The notes under the pieces are model-generated. The model saw only the letters and a list, made by a program, of their open reading frames with translations. It was not told where the DNA came from and did not search any database. A DNA stretch of 12,237 nt from Planctomycetaceae bacterium (GTDB lineage: Bacteria; Planctomycetota; UBA1135; GCA-002686595): assembly GCA_013360535.1 (NCBI GenBank), contig JABWBL010000051.1:1-12237 (forward strand), given 5' to 3'. Below, piece after piece: positions 1 to 7,800 of the stretch. Numbering within the stretch: the stretch's first letter is position 1; every line of letters begins with the position of its first letter. Position numbers and translations under genes: made by a program.

Positions 1-1307
1 CGCACGCCCTCGCGCCGCAGAGCTTCGATGGCCTCGCTCACCGTCGGGGTTCGGCCGCCGAGACGCTTCGCGAGCCGTTGCAGCGCTTCGGCCAGCGTCG
101 GCGCGCCCTCGCGCTCCGGCGCACGGCGCTCGAGCAGCTCTCCGTCGAGCTCCATCCGCCCTTGGCAGCGCAGCACGATCGTGCCTTCGCCTTCGACGAA
201 GGCCTGCTCGCCTTGCGGCAGCACGAGCCGCGCCGCATGCAGGTCCTTTGACGCGAGCGTGCCTGCGAGCGAGACGTCGCCATCGCGCCCGGAGCCCGCC
301 GCGGCCGGAAAGCACACCTCGACGCGCCCGTTCCCGCTCCAGTTCGCGGCTCCGTCGACACCCGGCACGGCCTCGTCCGAGCGCGTCGCGATGTCGATGA
401 AGCTCTCGACATGGCGTGAGAGCGATGTGTCCTCCACCGGCGCCGCCGCCTCGACGCGCACTCTCAGCCCCTCGCGATAGCTCGAGTTGAGCACCCACAA
501 CGGATGCCCGCCAAAGTCGCGCAAGCGCACCTTGATGGGGTTGATGCCGTACATGCCCGGCGCGAGCCGCCGGTCGCGCGGCGTGAGCTCGATCACCGCT
601 GCGTCGTCCTTGTAGGGCTCGCGCTCGTCGTTGCGCACGAGCTTGGCGACGAGCGGAATCGCGTCCCCGCGCGTACGGCCGAGCGCCACGATGTTGAGTT
701 CCGGCAGCAACTCGAAATCCTCGGACCAGAGCGTCGAGGGGTCGATCGGTTCCTCGCACGTGAGGCGGATCGGCTGCAGGGGCTGCAGCACGGGCGTGCG
801 CAGGATGACGGGCGAGCCGCTGGTCGGGCTCGAGTCCTCGAACACGAAGCCGGAGCGCGGCTCGCTCACGGCCACGGTCTCGAAGGTCCAGCGCAGGCTC
901 TCGCCGAGCACACGCCCGTCTTCCGAACGCAGCGCATCCGCACGCGGGAAACCCGCCAGTTCCACGGCGTAACGCGTGGCCGGACGGTAGCCGCCGTCAG
1001 CGAGATCGCGGGCGAGCACGGGCGCGGGCTGGAACTCGACGCGGTCGCGTTCGACCGACAACCGCCCGCGCGCCGGAGTGCCGTCGTCGGCGAGGACACG
1101 CACGCTGCCCGAGTGCACCGAGTCGGGATCGAGCGGCCCCGAGAAGTGGAGCACGATCCGCTCGTTGAGGTACACGCCGACACGTTCCTGCGGACGCACC
1201 TGACGCAGCTCGAGCCAGCGCTGCGGCTGCGGTTCGGGCGTGCACGCGACGAGGCCCGCGAGCACCACGCTCGCGCCCCAGCATCGGTTCCTGCTTCGCG
1301 CCACCAC
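1..1307 (-). CDS. Lipoprotein D, type 2, Ig-like (Big_5) domains; 3' part beyond the window
   Basis: The frame is open from a GTG at 1307 to the left edge, giving 435 residues with no stop, so the C-terminus is missing. A short signal peptide ends in the lipobox LVAC with Cys22, followed by TPEPQPQ. This predicts cleavage by signal peptidase II and a lipid anchor. Residues about 34-143 form a Big_5 Ig-like domain (IVLHFSGPLDPDSV, then VEFQPAPVLARDL and RYAVEL). Residues about 172-275 form a second one (IRLTCEEPIDPSTL, IPLVAKLVRNDE, VIELTPRDRRLAPGMYG). Residues 300-320 carry an F..D..A.W module, and 340-402 a beta-rich stretch (GTIVLRCQGRMELDGEL). All of this runs colinear with gene C. Unlike C, residues 403-435 become charged and probably helical. 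No Shine-Dalgarno precedes the GTG; a second GTG at 1304 or a TTG at 1325 are alternative starts. The ATG at 1317 is in another frame. The function is unknown; a surface-exposed role is inferred. Confidence 0.82.
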   Translation of the reverse strand, partial: MVARSRNRCWGASVVLAGLVACTPEPQPQRWLELRQVRPQERVGVYLNERIVLHFSGPLDPDSVHSGSVRVLADDGTPARGRLSVERDRVEFQPAPVLARDLADGGYRPATRYAVELAGFPRADALRSEDGRVLGESLRWTFETVAVSEPRSGFVFEDSSPTSGSPVILRTPVLQPLQPIRLTCEEPIDPSTLWSEDFELLPELNIVALGRTRGDAIPLVAKLVRNDEREPYKDDAAVIELTPRDRRLAPGMYGINPIKVRLRDFGGHPLWVLNSSYREGLRVRVEAAAPVEDTSLSRHVESFIDIATRSDEAVPGVDGAANWSGNGRVEVCFPAAAGSGRDGDVSLAGTLASKDLHAARLVLPQGEQAFVEGEGTIVLRCQGRMELDGELLERRAPEREGAPTLAEALQRLAKRLGGRTPTVSEAIEALRREGV

Positions 1308-1393
1308 GGCGCGCCATTCAAGCAAGCCGGTCCCCCCGCCCCCAAGCCTCCGGACGCATCGTTCCGCGCAAAATCGTGCTCGCACGAAGCACA

Positions 1394-1421
1394 GCAGGCC
1401 CCGCGCGAGCGCGGAGCCTGC
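1394..1421 (-). terminator. Strong hairpin between genes A and D
   Basis: Read on the minus strand, GCAGGCTCCGCGC and GCGCGGGGCCTGC form a 13-bp stem with one T-G wobble around a two-base TC spacer, so the real loop is about four bases. It lies 30 bases after the stop codon of gene A and 87 bases before the start of D. There is no adjacent T-run (a TTTT occurs about 23 bases further on). It could be a terminator, an attenuator, or a 3'-end stabiliser between two co-transcribed genes. A smaller GTGCT/AGCAC dyad (1376-1392) follows directly. Confidence 0.5.
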
Positions 1422-1450
1422 CGTGTGCCACCCAGAGAGGTGCCTCGGGG

Positions 1451-4400
1451 CTAACGCGCGAAGGCGAAGCCCAGCGAGCGCAGCTCCGGCGTCGCGCCCG
1501 AGATCGGGTTCGACACCATCGTGATGCGCGCCTGGAAGAACTGCGAGCCGTTGATCTCGGCCATCGAGTCCCGCCAGCCGTTCGTGCCGCCGAGGAACGT
1601 GACGGTGAACGCGGTGCCACCGGGGCGCGGGTTGCCGTAGGCATCGAGCTCCGACGCCACTTCCCACGGCTTGTTGCCGGCCGAGTTCATGCCGGTCGCA
1701 CCGCGGAACTGCACGAGCAGCTGGGTCCCGACCGGCAGCGCGGCGACCGAAGGCTCGATCACCGGCTCGGCGAAGTTGAACGGCAGGCCGGCCGCGCCCG
1801 GAGCGCACTCGAACCAGCGCGTGTGCGCACGGTTGACGCGCACGACGAAGTCGCCCTGACCGAAGAAGATCACCTGGTTGCGCGGGAGCGCGCCCGGTGC
1901 GCCGGGGGCCGCGAGGTTGCCCTGCGCGATGGCCGCGGAGTCCGGGTCGACCGTGATCGGGATGCCGGTCGCCGCCGGAATGCCACCGACGGTGTAGGCC
2001 GTCCAGAACGGCGGGATCTCGGTGCCGACCGGGTTGCTGGCGATGGCGAAGAAGCCGAGCAGCTGGTTGGAGCCCTGGATCTGCGAGTTGGGGTACACGC
2101 GGAAGTCCATCAGCAGCGGCAGGCCGATCGTCGGAACGAGACCGATACCGTAGGCGGCGGCCGGGGTCGTCGGGTCGTAGGACGTCTCGTTGCCCAGTCG
2201 CACACCCTGTCCACCGCCCGTGGCCGCGGGCTGGCCGACGGACAGCAGCGCGGTGTCGCGCCAGGTGTAGTAGATGAAGTCCTCGGCGGCCTTGCCCTCG
2301 TTCATCGGCCACGGCGCCATGGCGGTGCCGGTCGCCGACTGGAACACCGCGCTGGGCTGGATGAAGTAGCCCTCGGTCTTCTGGTGGACGACCTTCAGCG
2401 GGTCGAGGTTGGGGTTGAGCAGGTTCGCGTCGAACGTGTCCGAGATGCCCGAGTTGGGGTGCACCGGCGCCCCCATCGCGATCAGCTCGTCCGGCAGGCG
2501 CAGCGAGTGCGCGATCGACATCTGAAACAGCGGCAGGGTCTCGATCTGCAGACCGGAGTTCACCGGAGCCCAGTTCATGCCTTCGACGTCGAGGTTGTGC
2601 GTCAGGTCGTCGGTCAGGAAGAACCCGAGGTCGGCGTGACGCCACATGGTCATCATGCGGCAACCGAAGGGCGAGAACGGCAGGCGCGTCGCCGCCGCAG
2701 CACCGCCGAGCTGCTGGTCGACCGCGATCATCGGCGTGTTGAGGTCACACACCGCCGAGATGCGCGTCACCGAGCGCGGCAGGACCCGCCCGTTGAGCAG
2801 GTCGTAGATCAGCTGACCGCGCAGCTCCGGCCCGGCCGGGCTCGAGGTCGGATCCTCGTCGACCGAGGTGAACTTGAGCATCACGCTGCGGCTCTCGATC
2901 GTCGCGTCGATCGAGCGCAGCGTGAAGTCCGGCAGGTTGCTGTTGTTGTCGGTGAGCGCGAAGTCGACGGCGTTGCCCGCGAGGTCGACCGGCCCGGTCG
3001 TTCCCGTCGGGAGGTTGATGCGGAAGGTCTCCGTCGAGCCGTTGACGTGGCGCAGGCGCTGCGACGGCTGGAACGTGTAGCGCGTCAGGTCGCCCGACGC
3101 CGTGACCTGTCCGACGACCTGCCCTTGCAGCGCGGGGGTCGCGACGCCGTACAGCAACTGGAACGAATCGAAGGCGTTGAGCCGCGTCGGGTCCATGGGC
3201 TCGCTGAAGCGCAGCGAGAAGGTCGACGTGGTCGAGATGCCGGTGCCGACACCGGAGGTCGGCGGAGGCTGGACCGTGACCCAGCACTCCGGCCGCGACA
3301 CCTGATCGAGGGTGCGCGCCCAGGGCGTGCGGTACTCCGCGGCCGAGACGCCGATCGTGCCGAGGTTCGACGGCGGGTCGATCAGCTCGCAGAACACGTT
3401 CGTGACGATGCCGCCGACCGGCGCGAGGCCGGGGCTGAGGACGCGGGCAAAGAGCCCGGAGTTGAACGCGATGATGTCGTCGGTGCGCGGCTGCAGCGCG
3501 CAGGCCGCCGACGCGAACTGCAGGTCGACCGTCAGCAGCGTGGCGTTCTGGAAAGTCGGCGTCACCGTGCAGGTCTGGGCCGAGAGCAGGGTCGGCGCCG
3601 TCGTGTCCGGCAGGAAGCCGTTGAACGGATCCTGGGTCACGGTCGTCTGACCGCCCGAGCGGAACGCGCGCACCACGTCGAGCGAGGCCGCGAAGGGGTC
3701 GGTCGCACCGTTGCCGGTGAACGAGACCGTGCTGCCGCCGAGGCTCTTGAGCAATTCGAACTGGGCGCCCGACGCGAGCCGGGTCGGGATGCGCACGGCC
3801 ACGTTGGCCTGCGCCGTGTTTTGCGCCGACGGCAGGCCGACCGAGTTCACGGGCGAGTTGTTCGCCTGCGCCTCGAACGGCGACACGGTGAAGTCGACCA
3901 GGATGCGCGCCGAGTAGAACGTTCCGTTGATCACGTCCCCGTAGTTGGGGTCGGGGATCACGCGCACGATCTGCGTCGCTTCCGGCGGATAACCGACCGC
4001 GAGCTTGATCGTGTTCTCGCTGATCGTGGCCGGGTCGATCAGGTCGTTGAAGGTGATCGCCACCGCGGCGTTGCGCGGCACGGCGGTGAAGGGCGGCAGC
4101 TCGGCCGGATCGAGGCTCTTGTTGATCACCAGCTGCAGCGACTGGGCCAGCGGGTCGAAGAGCTCGAGGAAGTCGTCCGCGTTGGGATCGACCTGCGGCT
4201 GGCCGTTGACGTCCGCGTTGAACGGGCCGTCGATCGTCAGGGTCTCCACGCCCGTGCCGAGCTGACGACCGAGCGTATAGAACTGCCCGTCGGTGAGGAT
4301 GTCGGCGGGGATCAGGTAGTCCTTGAAGAGCCGCACCGGCGTCCCACCGGTGGTGAGCGGCGCGTACACGTCGACCAGACGGCCCCACGTCACCGAGTTG

Positions 4401-4627
4401 ATCTTCAGGCTGCCCGCGAAGCCGCCGGAGTGGTCCGCGACCACGAAGCGCAGCTGGTTGCGATCCGGGTTGGGATCGTTCTGGCCGGGGACGACCTGGA
4501 ACGTGCCGGACGGGAAGGTCGTCGCCGAGCTGGAGGCGGTGTCGTTGCACGCCGACAGGACGACGGACACTCCGAGGGCGGTGACCGGGAGCCAGCGCAT
4601 CGATGCAGAGAGGAGACGGGCGGTCAT
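1451..4627 (-). CDS. Lipoprotein A, type 1, Ig-like (Big_5) domains, paralogue of gene B
   Basis: The gene encodes 1058 aa. The signal peptide ends in VSVVLSAC with Cys27 as the lipidation site, followed by a Ser/Thr-rich linker. Residues 71-110 hold a conserved WGRLVDVY segment. A Big_5 Ig-like domain starts near 177 (LPPFTAVPRNAAVAITFND, DPATISENTIKL) and continues to IPDPNYGDVINGTFYSARI and DFTVS. A second lies at about 467-565 (STFSLRFSEPMDPTRL, RYTFQPSQRLRHV, VDLAGNAVDF). A block at 601-715 (ELRGQLIYDL, MWRHADLGFFL, HNLDVEGMNWAP, AHSLRLPDE) matches gene B closely, as does the C-terminus (FFGQGDFVVRVNRAHTRWF, EPVIEPS, TPELRSLGFAFAR). The whole protein aligns end to end with B. I chose the ATG at 4627; a second ATG at 4600 would leave an 18-residue signal peptide and is also possible. 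Neither has a Shine-Dalgarno. No enzyme motif is visible. Asn, not Asp, follows the lipidated Cys, so retention in the inner membrane is not predicted. The function is unknown. Confidence 0.9.
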   Translation of the reverse strand: MTARLLSASMRWLPVTALGVSVVLSACNDTASSSATTFPSGTFQVVPGQNDPNPDRNQLRFVVADHSGGFAGSLKINSVTWGRLVDVYAPLTTGGTPVRLFKDYLIPADILTDGQFYTLGRQLGTGVETLTIDGPFNADVNGQPQVDPNADDFLELFDPLAQSLQLVINKSLDPAELPPFTAVPRNAAVAITFNDLIDPATISENTIKLAVGYPPEATQIVRVIPDPNYGDVINGTFYSARILVDFTVSPFEAQANNSPVNSVGLPSAQNTAQANVAVRIPTRLASGAQFELLKSLGGSTVSFTGNGATDPFAASLDVVRAFRSGGQTTVTQDPFNGFLPDTTAPTLLSAQTCTVTPTFQNATLLTVDLQFASAACALQPRTDDIIAFNSGLFARVLSPGLAPVGGIVTNVFCELIDPPSNLGTIGVSAAEYRTPWARTLDQVSRPECWVTVQPPPTSGVGTGISTTSTFSLRFSEPMDPTRLNAFDSFQLLYGVATPALQGQVVGQVTASGDLTRYTFQPSQRLRHVNGSTETFRINLPTGTTGPVDLAGNAVDFALTDNNSNLPDFTLRSIDATIESRSVMLKFTSVDEDPTSSPAGPELRGQLIYDLLNGRVLPRSVTRISAVCDLNTPMIAVDQQLGGAAAATRLPFSPFGCRMMTMWRHADLGFFLTDDLTHNLDVEGMNWAPVNSGLQIETLPLFQMSIAHSLRLPDELIAMGAPVHPNSGISDTFDANLLNPNLDPLKVVHQKTEGYFIQPSAVFQSATGTAMAPWPMNEGKAAEDFIYYTWRDTALLSVGQPAATGGGQGVRLGNETSYDPTTPAAAYGIGLVPTIGLPLLMDFRVYPNSQIQGSNQLLGFFAIASNPVGTEIPPFWTAYTVGGIPAATGIPITVDPDSAAIAQGNLAAPGAPGALPRNQVIFFGQGDFVVRVNRAHTRWFECAPGAAGLPFNFAEPVIEPSVAALPVGTQLLVQFRGATGMNSAGNKPWEVASELDAYGNPRPGGTAFTVTFLGGTNGWRDSMAEINGSQFFQARITMVSNPISGATPELRSLGFAFAR

Positions 4628-4693
4628 TGGGGCGCAGGGGTCCAGAGCTAGGCTCCAGACGTCGGAGGTGGGACGGTTGAGGGGAAACCGCGT

Positions 4694-4730
4694 TCCCGGA
4701 GAGCGGTCCGCGCGGGACCGACCTCCGGGA
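4694..4730 (-). terminator. Two-part hairpin in the C-A gap
   Basis: TCCCGGAG (4694-4701) and CTCCGGGA (4723-4730) are perfect 8-base inverted arms. Inside them CGGTCC (4704-4709) and GGACCG (4715-4720) form a second perfect 6-bp stem around a GCGCG loop, separated from the outer stem by a symmetric two-base internal loop. The structure lies 134-170 bases beyond the stop of gene C and 67 bases before the ATG of gene A. On the minus strand it is followed by ACGCGGTTTCCCC, which has only a weak T-run. A terminator or a leader structure of gene A are both possible. Confidence 0.45.
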
Positions 4731-4762
4731 GGAAGATGCTAGCAGGGCGTCGGGCGAGCTCT

Positions 4763-4791
4763 CCGACCGGTTCGTCGAACGAGCCGGTCGG
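4763..4791 (-). terminator. 13-bp near-perfect hairpin in the C-A gap
   Basis: CCGACCGG (4763-4770) pairs with CCGGTCGG (4784-4791), and inside it TCGT (4772-4775) pairs with ACGA (4779-4782) around a CGA loop. The single position between the two stems is a T-G wobble on the plus strand and a C-A mismatch on the minus strand. There is no T-run on either side, so it is not a textbook intrinsic terminator. It is the middle of three consecutive hairpins between genes C and A. Confidence 0.45.
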
Positions 4792-4819
4792 GGCACTCGC
4801 GGCGCGGGGGGCACCGAGC

Positions 4820-4840
4820 GGGGGCGAACGCGCCGCCCCC
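4820..4840 (-). terminator. 7-bp GC hairpin just after gene C
   Basis: GGGGGCG (4820-4826) and CGCCCCC (4834-4840) are perfect inverted arms around a seven-base loop. The hairpin starts 23 bases after the TGA of gene C, a typical place for a transcript end or 3' stabiliser. No T-run follows, which weakens the call as an intrinsic terminator. Confidence 0.4.
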
Positions 4841-4863
4841 ACTACCGCCGCACTGAGCTGGGA

Positions 4864-7800
4864 TCACTGGTAAGAGAACGGAAGTCGCAGGAATTCCAGC
4901 GACGGGATCGGGCTGGTCGCGCTCAGCGGGAAGTTGGGATCCGGCGCGATGTCGAAGGTCACGTTGAAGCGCACGAACCGCAGGTTGCCGTTCGAGGCGA
5001 AGTTCAGCGTGTTGACGTTCGACGTCGGTCCGACGACGCCACCGGTGCTCGGCAGACCCGTCGCCGGATCGGCCGAGGTCGCTTCCAGCGTGATCTGGAT
5101 GCCCTGATCCGGAACGCTGTCGAGCGCGCCAGAGCTGGAGACCCGGAAGAACGCACGGTACAGACCGACCGTCGCGCCCTGTTCGTCGAGCGAAGCCATC
5201 GACGGGCCGTCGGCGTCGACGGTGAGGGTCAGGCGGTTGTTGCCGGCGTTGAAGCTCGCCGAAGCGACTTCGAAGCGCCCCGTCGCCGTGCCGGTGTCGA
5301 TGAACACCACGTAGCGGCGCAGCAGCGTCGGCGTGTGCAGCAACGCCTCGTCGTCGGTGCCGAGCAGCGAGGACGCGTTGAACACGATCTGGCGACCGGC
5401 GTTGGCGTTCGGCGGGCTGACGATGAACGGCGTGAGCACGTCGCTCGCGTCCACCGAACCGGTCAGCAGCGCGTTGCCCGTGAGCGGCACCTGCTGCGTG
5501 TTCACGTTCGTGTTCACGTAGCCGGTGACCGGATCGATGCCACCGAACTGGAACTCGATGTCGCGGTAGGGGTTGCCGTCGCCATTGAAGCCACCTTCAC
5601 CGAGCGGGATCCAGGCCGAGCGGGCACGCGAGAGCTTGCCGAAGGTCGGGATCATCTTGGTCGTCGGGCTGCCGACGATGTTGTCGCGGCTCAGCGGAGG
5701 CGGAGCGCAGAGTTCCGCCAACGTCACGCCCACCGTGGTCGGCAGGATGATGTCGACGTTGTTCTGGGCCGAGGTGCCGACGAGGCCCAGCGCCGTGTGG
5801 AGCTGGACGATGCCGGGGCCACCATCGCCACCCGCACCGTTGACCAGACCACGGCAGGCGTTCGCCCCCGTCGTCGGGTAGCCAGCCGGGCACGCGTCCT
5901 GCAGCGGCAGCGTCTCGCGCTGGCCGGTGACGCTCTGGATGCCGCCGCCGAGGTCGTCGGTACCGGCGCCACCCTGACCGCCACGGCAGTCGATGGCGAA
6001 CGTGTTGTCGTTGACGTTGTTGAAGTTGACGCCGACCTTGGCGCGGAAGTCGATGTTCGCGGAGCTCTGCAGCACCACGTGGCCACCGGAGCCGCCACCC
6101 GAACCGCCACCGACGCGGTTGAGGAAGATCGTGTTCTCGCCGCCGCCGCCGATGCCGCCGCGGGCCACGATCTGGCCGTTGACGCCGAAAACGATCGGGC
6201 CGAGCGACATGATCTGGACCGAACCGCCGCCGCCGGCGCCACCCGAACCCTTCTCGTCCCCCGCGGGGTTCCACGGACCGGGGAAGCTGCCCGAGGGGAC
6301 GCGCGAGGCGTCACCGCCCGCGCCACCACCCGAGCCAGCCCAGGGCCGCGACAGCTCGCCGACGATCACCGTGTTCGAGGCGAACACGTAGCGGTTGCCG
6401 AAGAAGTTGTTCAGCGGGTTGGGGTCGGAGAACGGCGAGGGAGCGACGTTGCCGCCGCGCGCCGGGCCCGCGCCCGTGATCGCGCTGTTGCTGGCCGCGG
6501 CGTTGTCGAAGCCGGGCTCCGCGTCGTAGCCGATGCGACGCTGGTCCCACAGCCCGGTCGTACCGAAGTTGACGAACTCGTTGGGTCCGAGCACGCCACC
6601 GCCACCACCGCCGCCGCGCCGGTTGGCCTCGGCCGCGAGGTTGCTCCAGCCCGTGTGGCCACCGAAGCCGCCGGCGTCGGGAACGTTGAAAGCACCGAAG
6701 CCGTTGCCGCCGCGCGGCGTCGAGGCCGTCGTCAGCTGGCTCGCCGTGCCGCCCTTGCCGCCACCGGCCTGACCGGGCGAACCGGGCTCAGGGATGTTGG
6801 TGACGTTGAGCGTGTTGACGCCCTGGTTCGACGTGCCGCTGACGTCGACGCGCCCGCGGATCACGACGCGGCCGGAGGCCATCAGCGTGAAGGGGTTGGG
6901 GCCTTCGACCTTCAGCGTGCCGCCGTTCTCGACGTAGAAGTTGCGGACGTCGACGACACCACCGACGACGGTCTGGTTGCCGGTCGGGATGGCGGACGTG
7001 ATGTTGTCCGTGCCCGGCGCGAACGTGACCTGGAAGCCGTTGATGGTCGAGTTCGCGGTGTTGAAGATCACCACTTCGCCGGCATCGATGTACCAGTCGA
7101 AGTTGCCACCGGGGCCGCCCGTTCCGGTGAAGGAGAACTTGGCGCCGAGCTTGCCGCTGCCCCAGCTCGCCTGGGGTTCGGCGAAGGCCGCGTTGGGATC
7201 GTTGTAGGCGCTGGTGTCGAACTCCTCGAAGTACTCGTCGACGAGCACCGGCGGGTTGACCGGGAAGGCTTCGGTCGGGACTTCCGCGAAGCCGGCCTGT
7301 TCCACGGGGTTGGTCTCGCCGACGATGTCGGAGAACTCGGCGGCGATCACCGCGCGAAGGTCCGCCGACGGCGGGAGGACGCCCGTCGGCGTCAGGCGCA
7401 GGCGCGCACCCGGAACCGCGACCACGTCACCGCTGGAGTCGGTGCCGACGATCGAGCAGTTCGACTCGAGCTGCACCGCGGTGATCAGCGGCGTCCAGGT
7501 CGGGTTGGCGGCGTTGGCATCCCCGGTGAACTCCCAGCGCAGGCGGTTGGAGTTGACGTTGAGCGAGGACGGGTCGACGGCCTGGTTGATGCCGACGATC
7601 AGCGCGACCTGGCTGCCGAGGTCGGCGAGCCGGTTGAGCGGAGCGTCGAGCGGCGGGTCGATCGTCAGCGTCGTGCCGTTCGACTTGAAGTAGTGCTTGG
7701 TGCCGCCCGTGCCACCGACCTCGATGTAGGTCGGGTTGAAGCGCGCGAGCACGTTGACTTCGTTGTCGGCCGCGAGGTCCGTGCGCTCGACGTTCGCGAT

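Noticed and set aside
997..1317. ATG-initiated minus-strand frame of 106 codons at the start of gene D
   Set aside because: It is in another frame. The GTG frame at 1307 gives a lipobox and two Ig-like domains and stays open to the window edge, while the ATG frame gives an Arg/Ala-rich product without features.
1376..4651. Plus-strand open frame of 1091 codons covering gene A
   Set aside because: It is rich in Arg, Val, Asp, Glu and His with no domain or signal, which is the expected antisense reading of high-GC codons. The minus-strand frame encodes a lipobox and recognisable Ig-like domains and has a full-length paralogue.
2745..4814. Minus-strand frame of 689 codons overlapping gene A
   Set aside because: It is out of frame with A, rich in Arg/Pro/Gly/His and without a fold, a typical frame-shifted reading of a GC-rich gene.
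6595..6615. (GCC)-like trinucleotide tract as a slippage-prone microsatellite
   Set aside because: The seven Gly codons mix GGC and GGT, so it is not a pure repeat and phase variation by slippage is unlikely.
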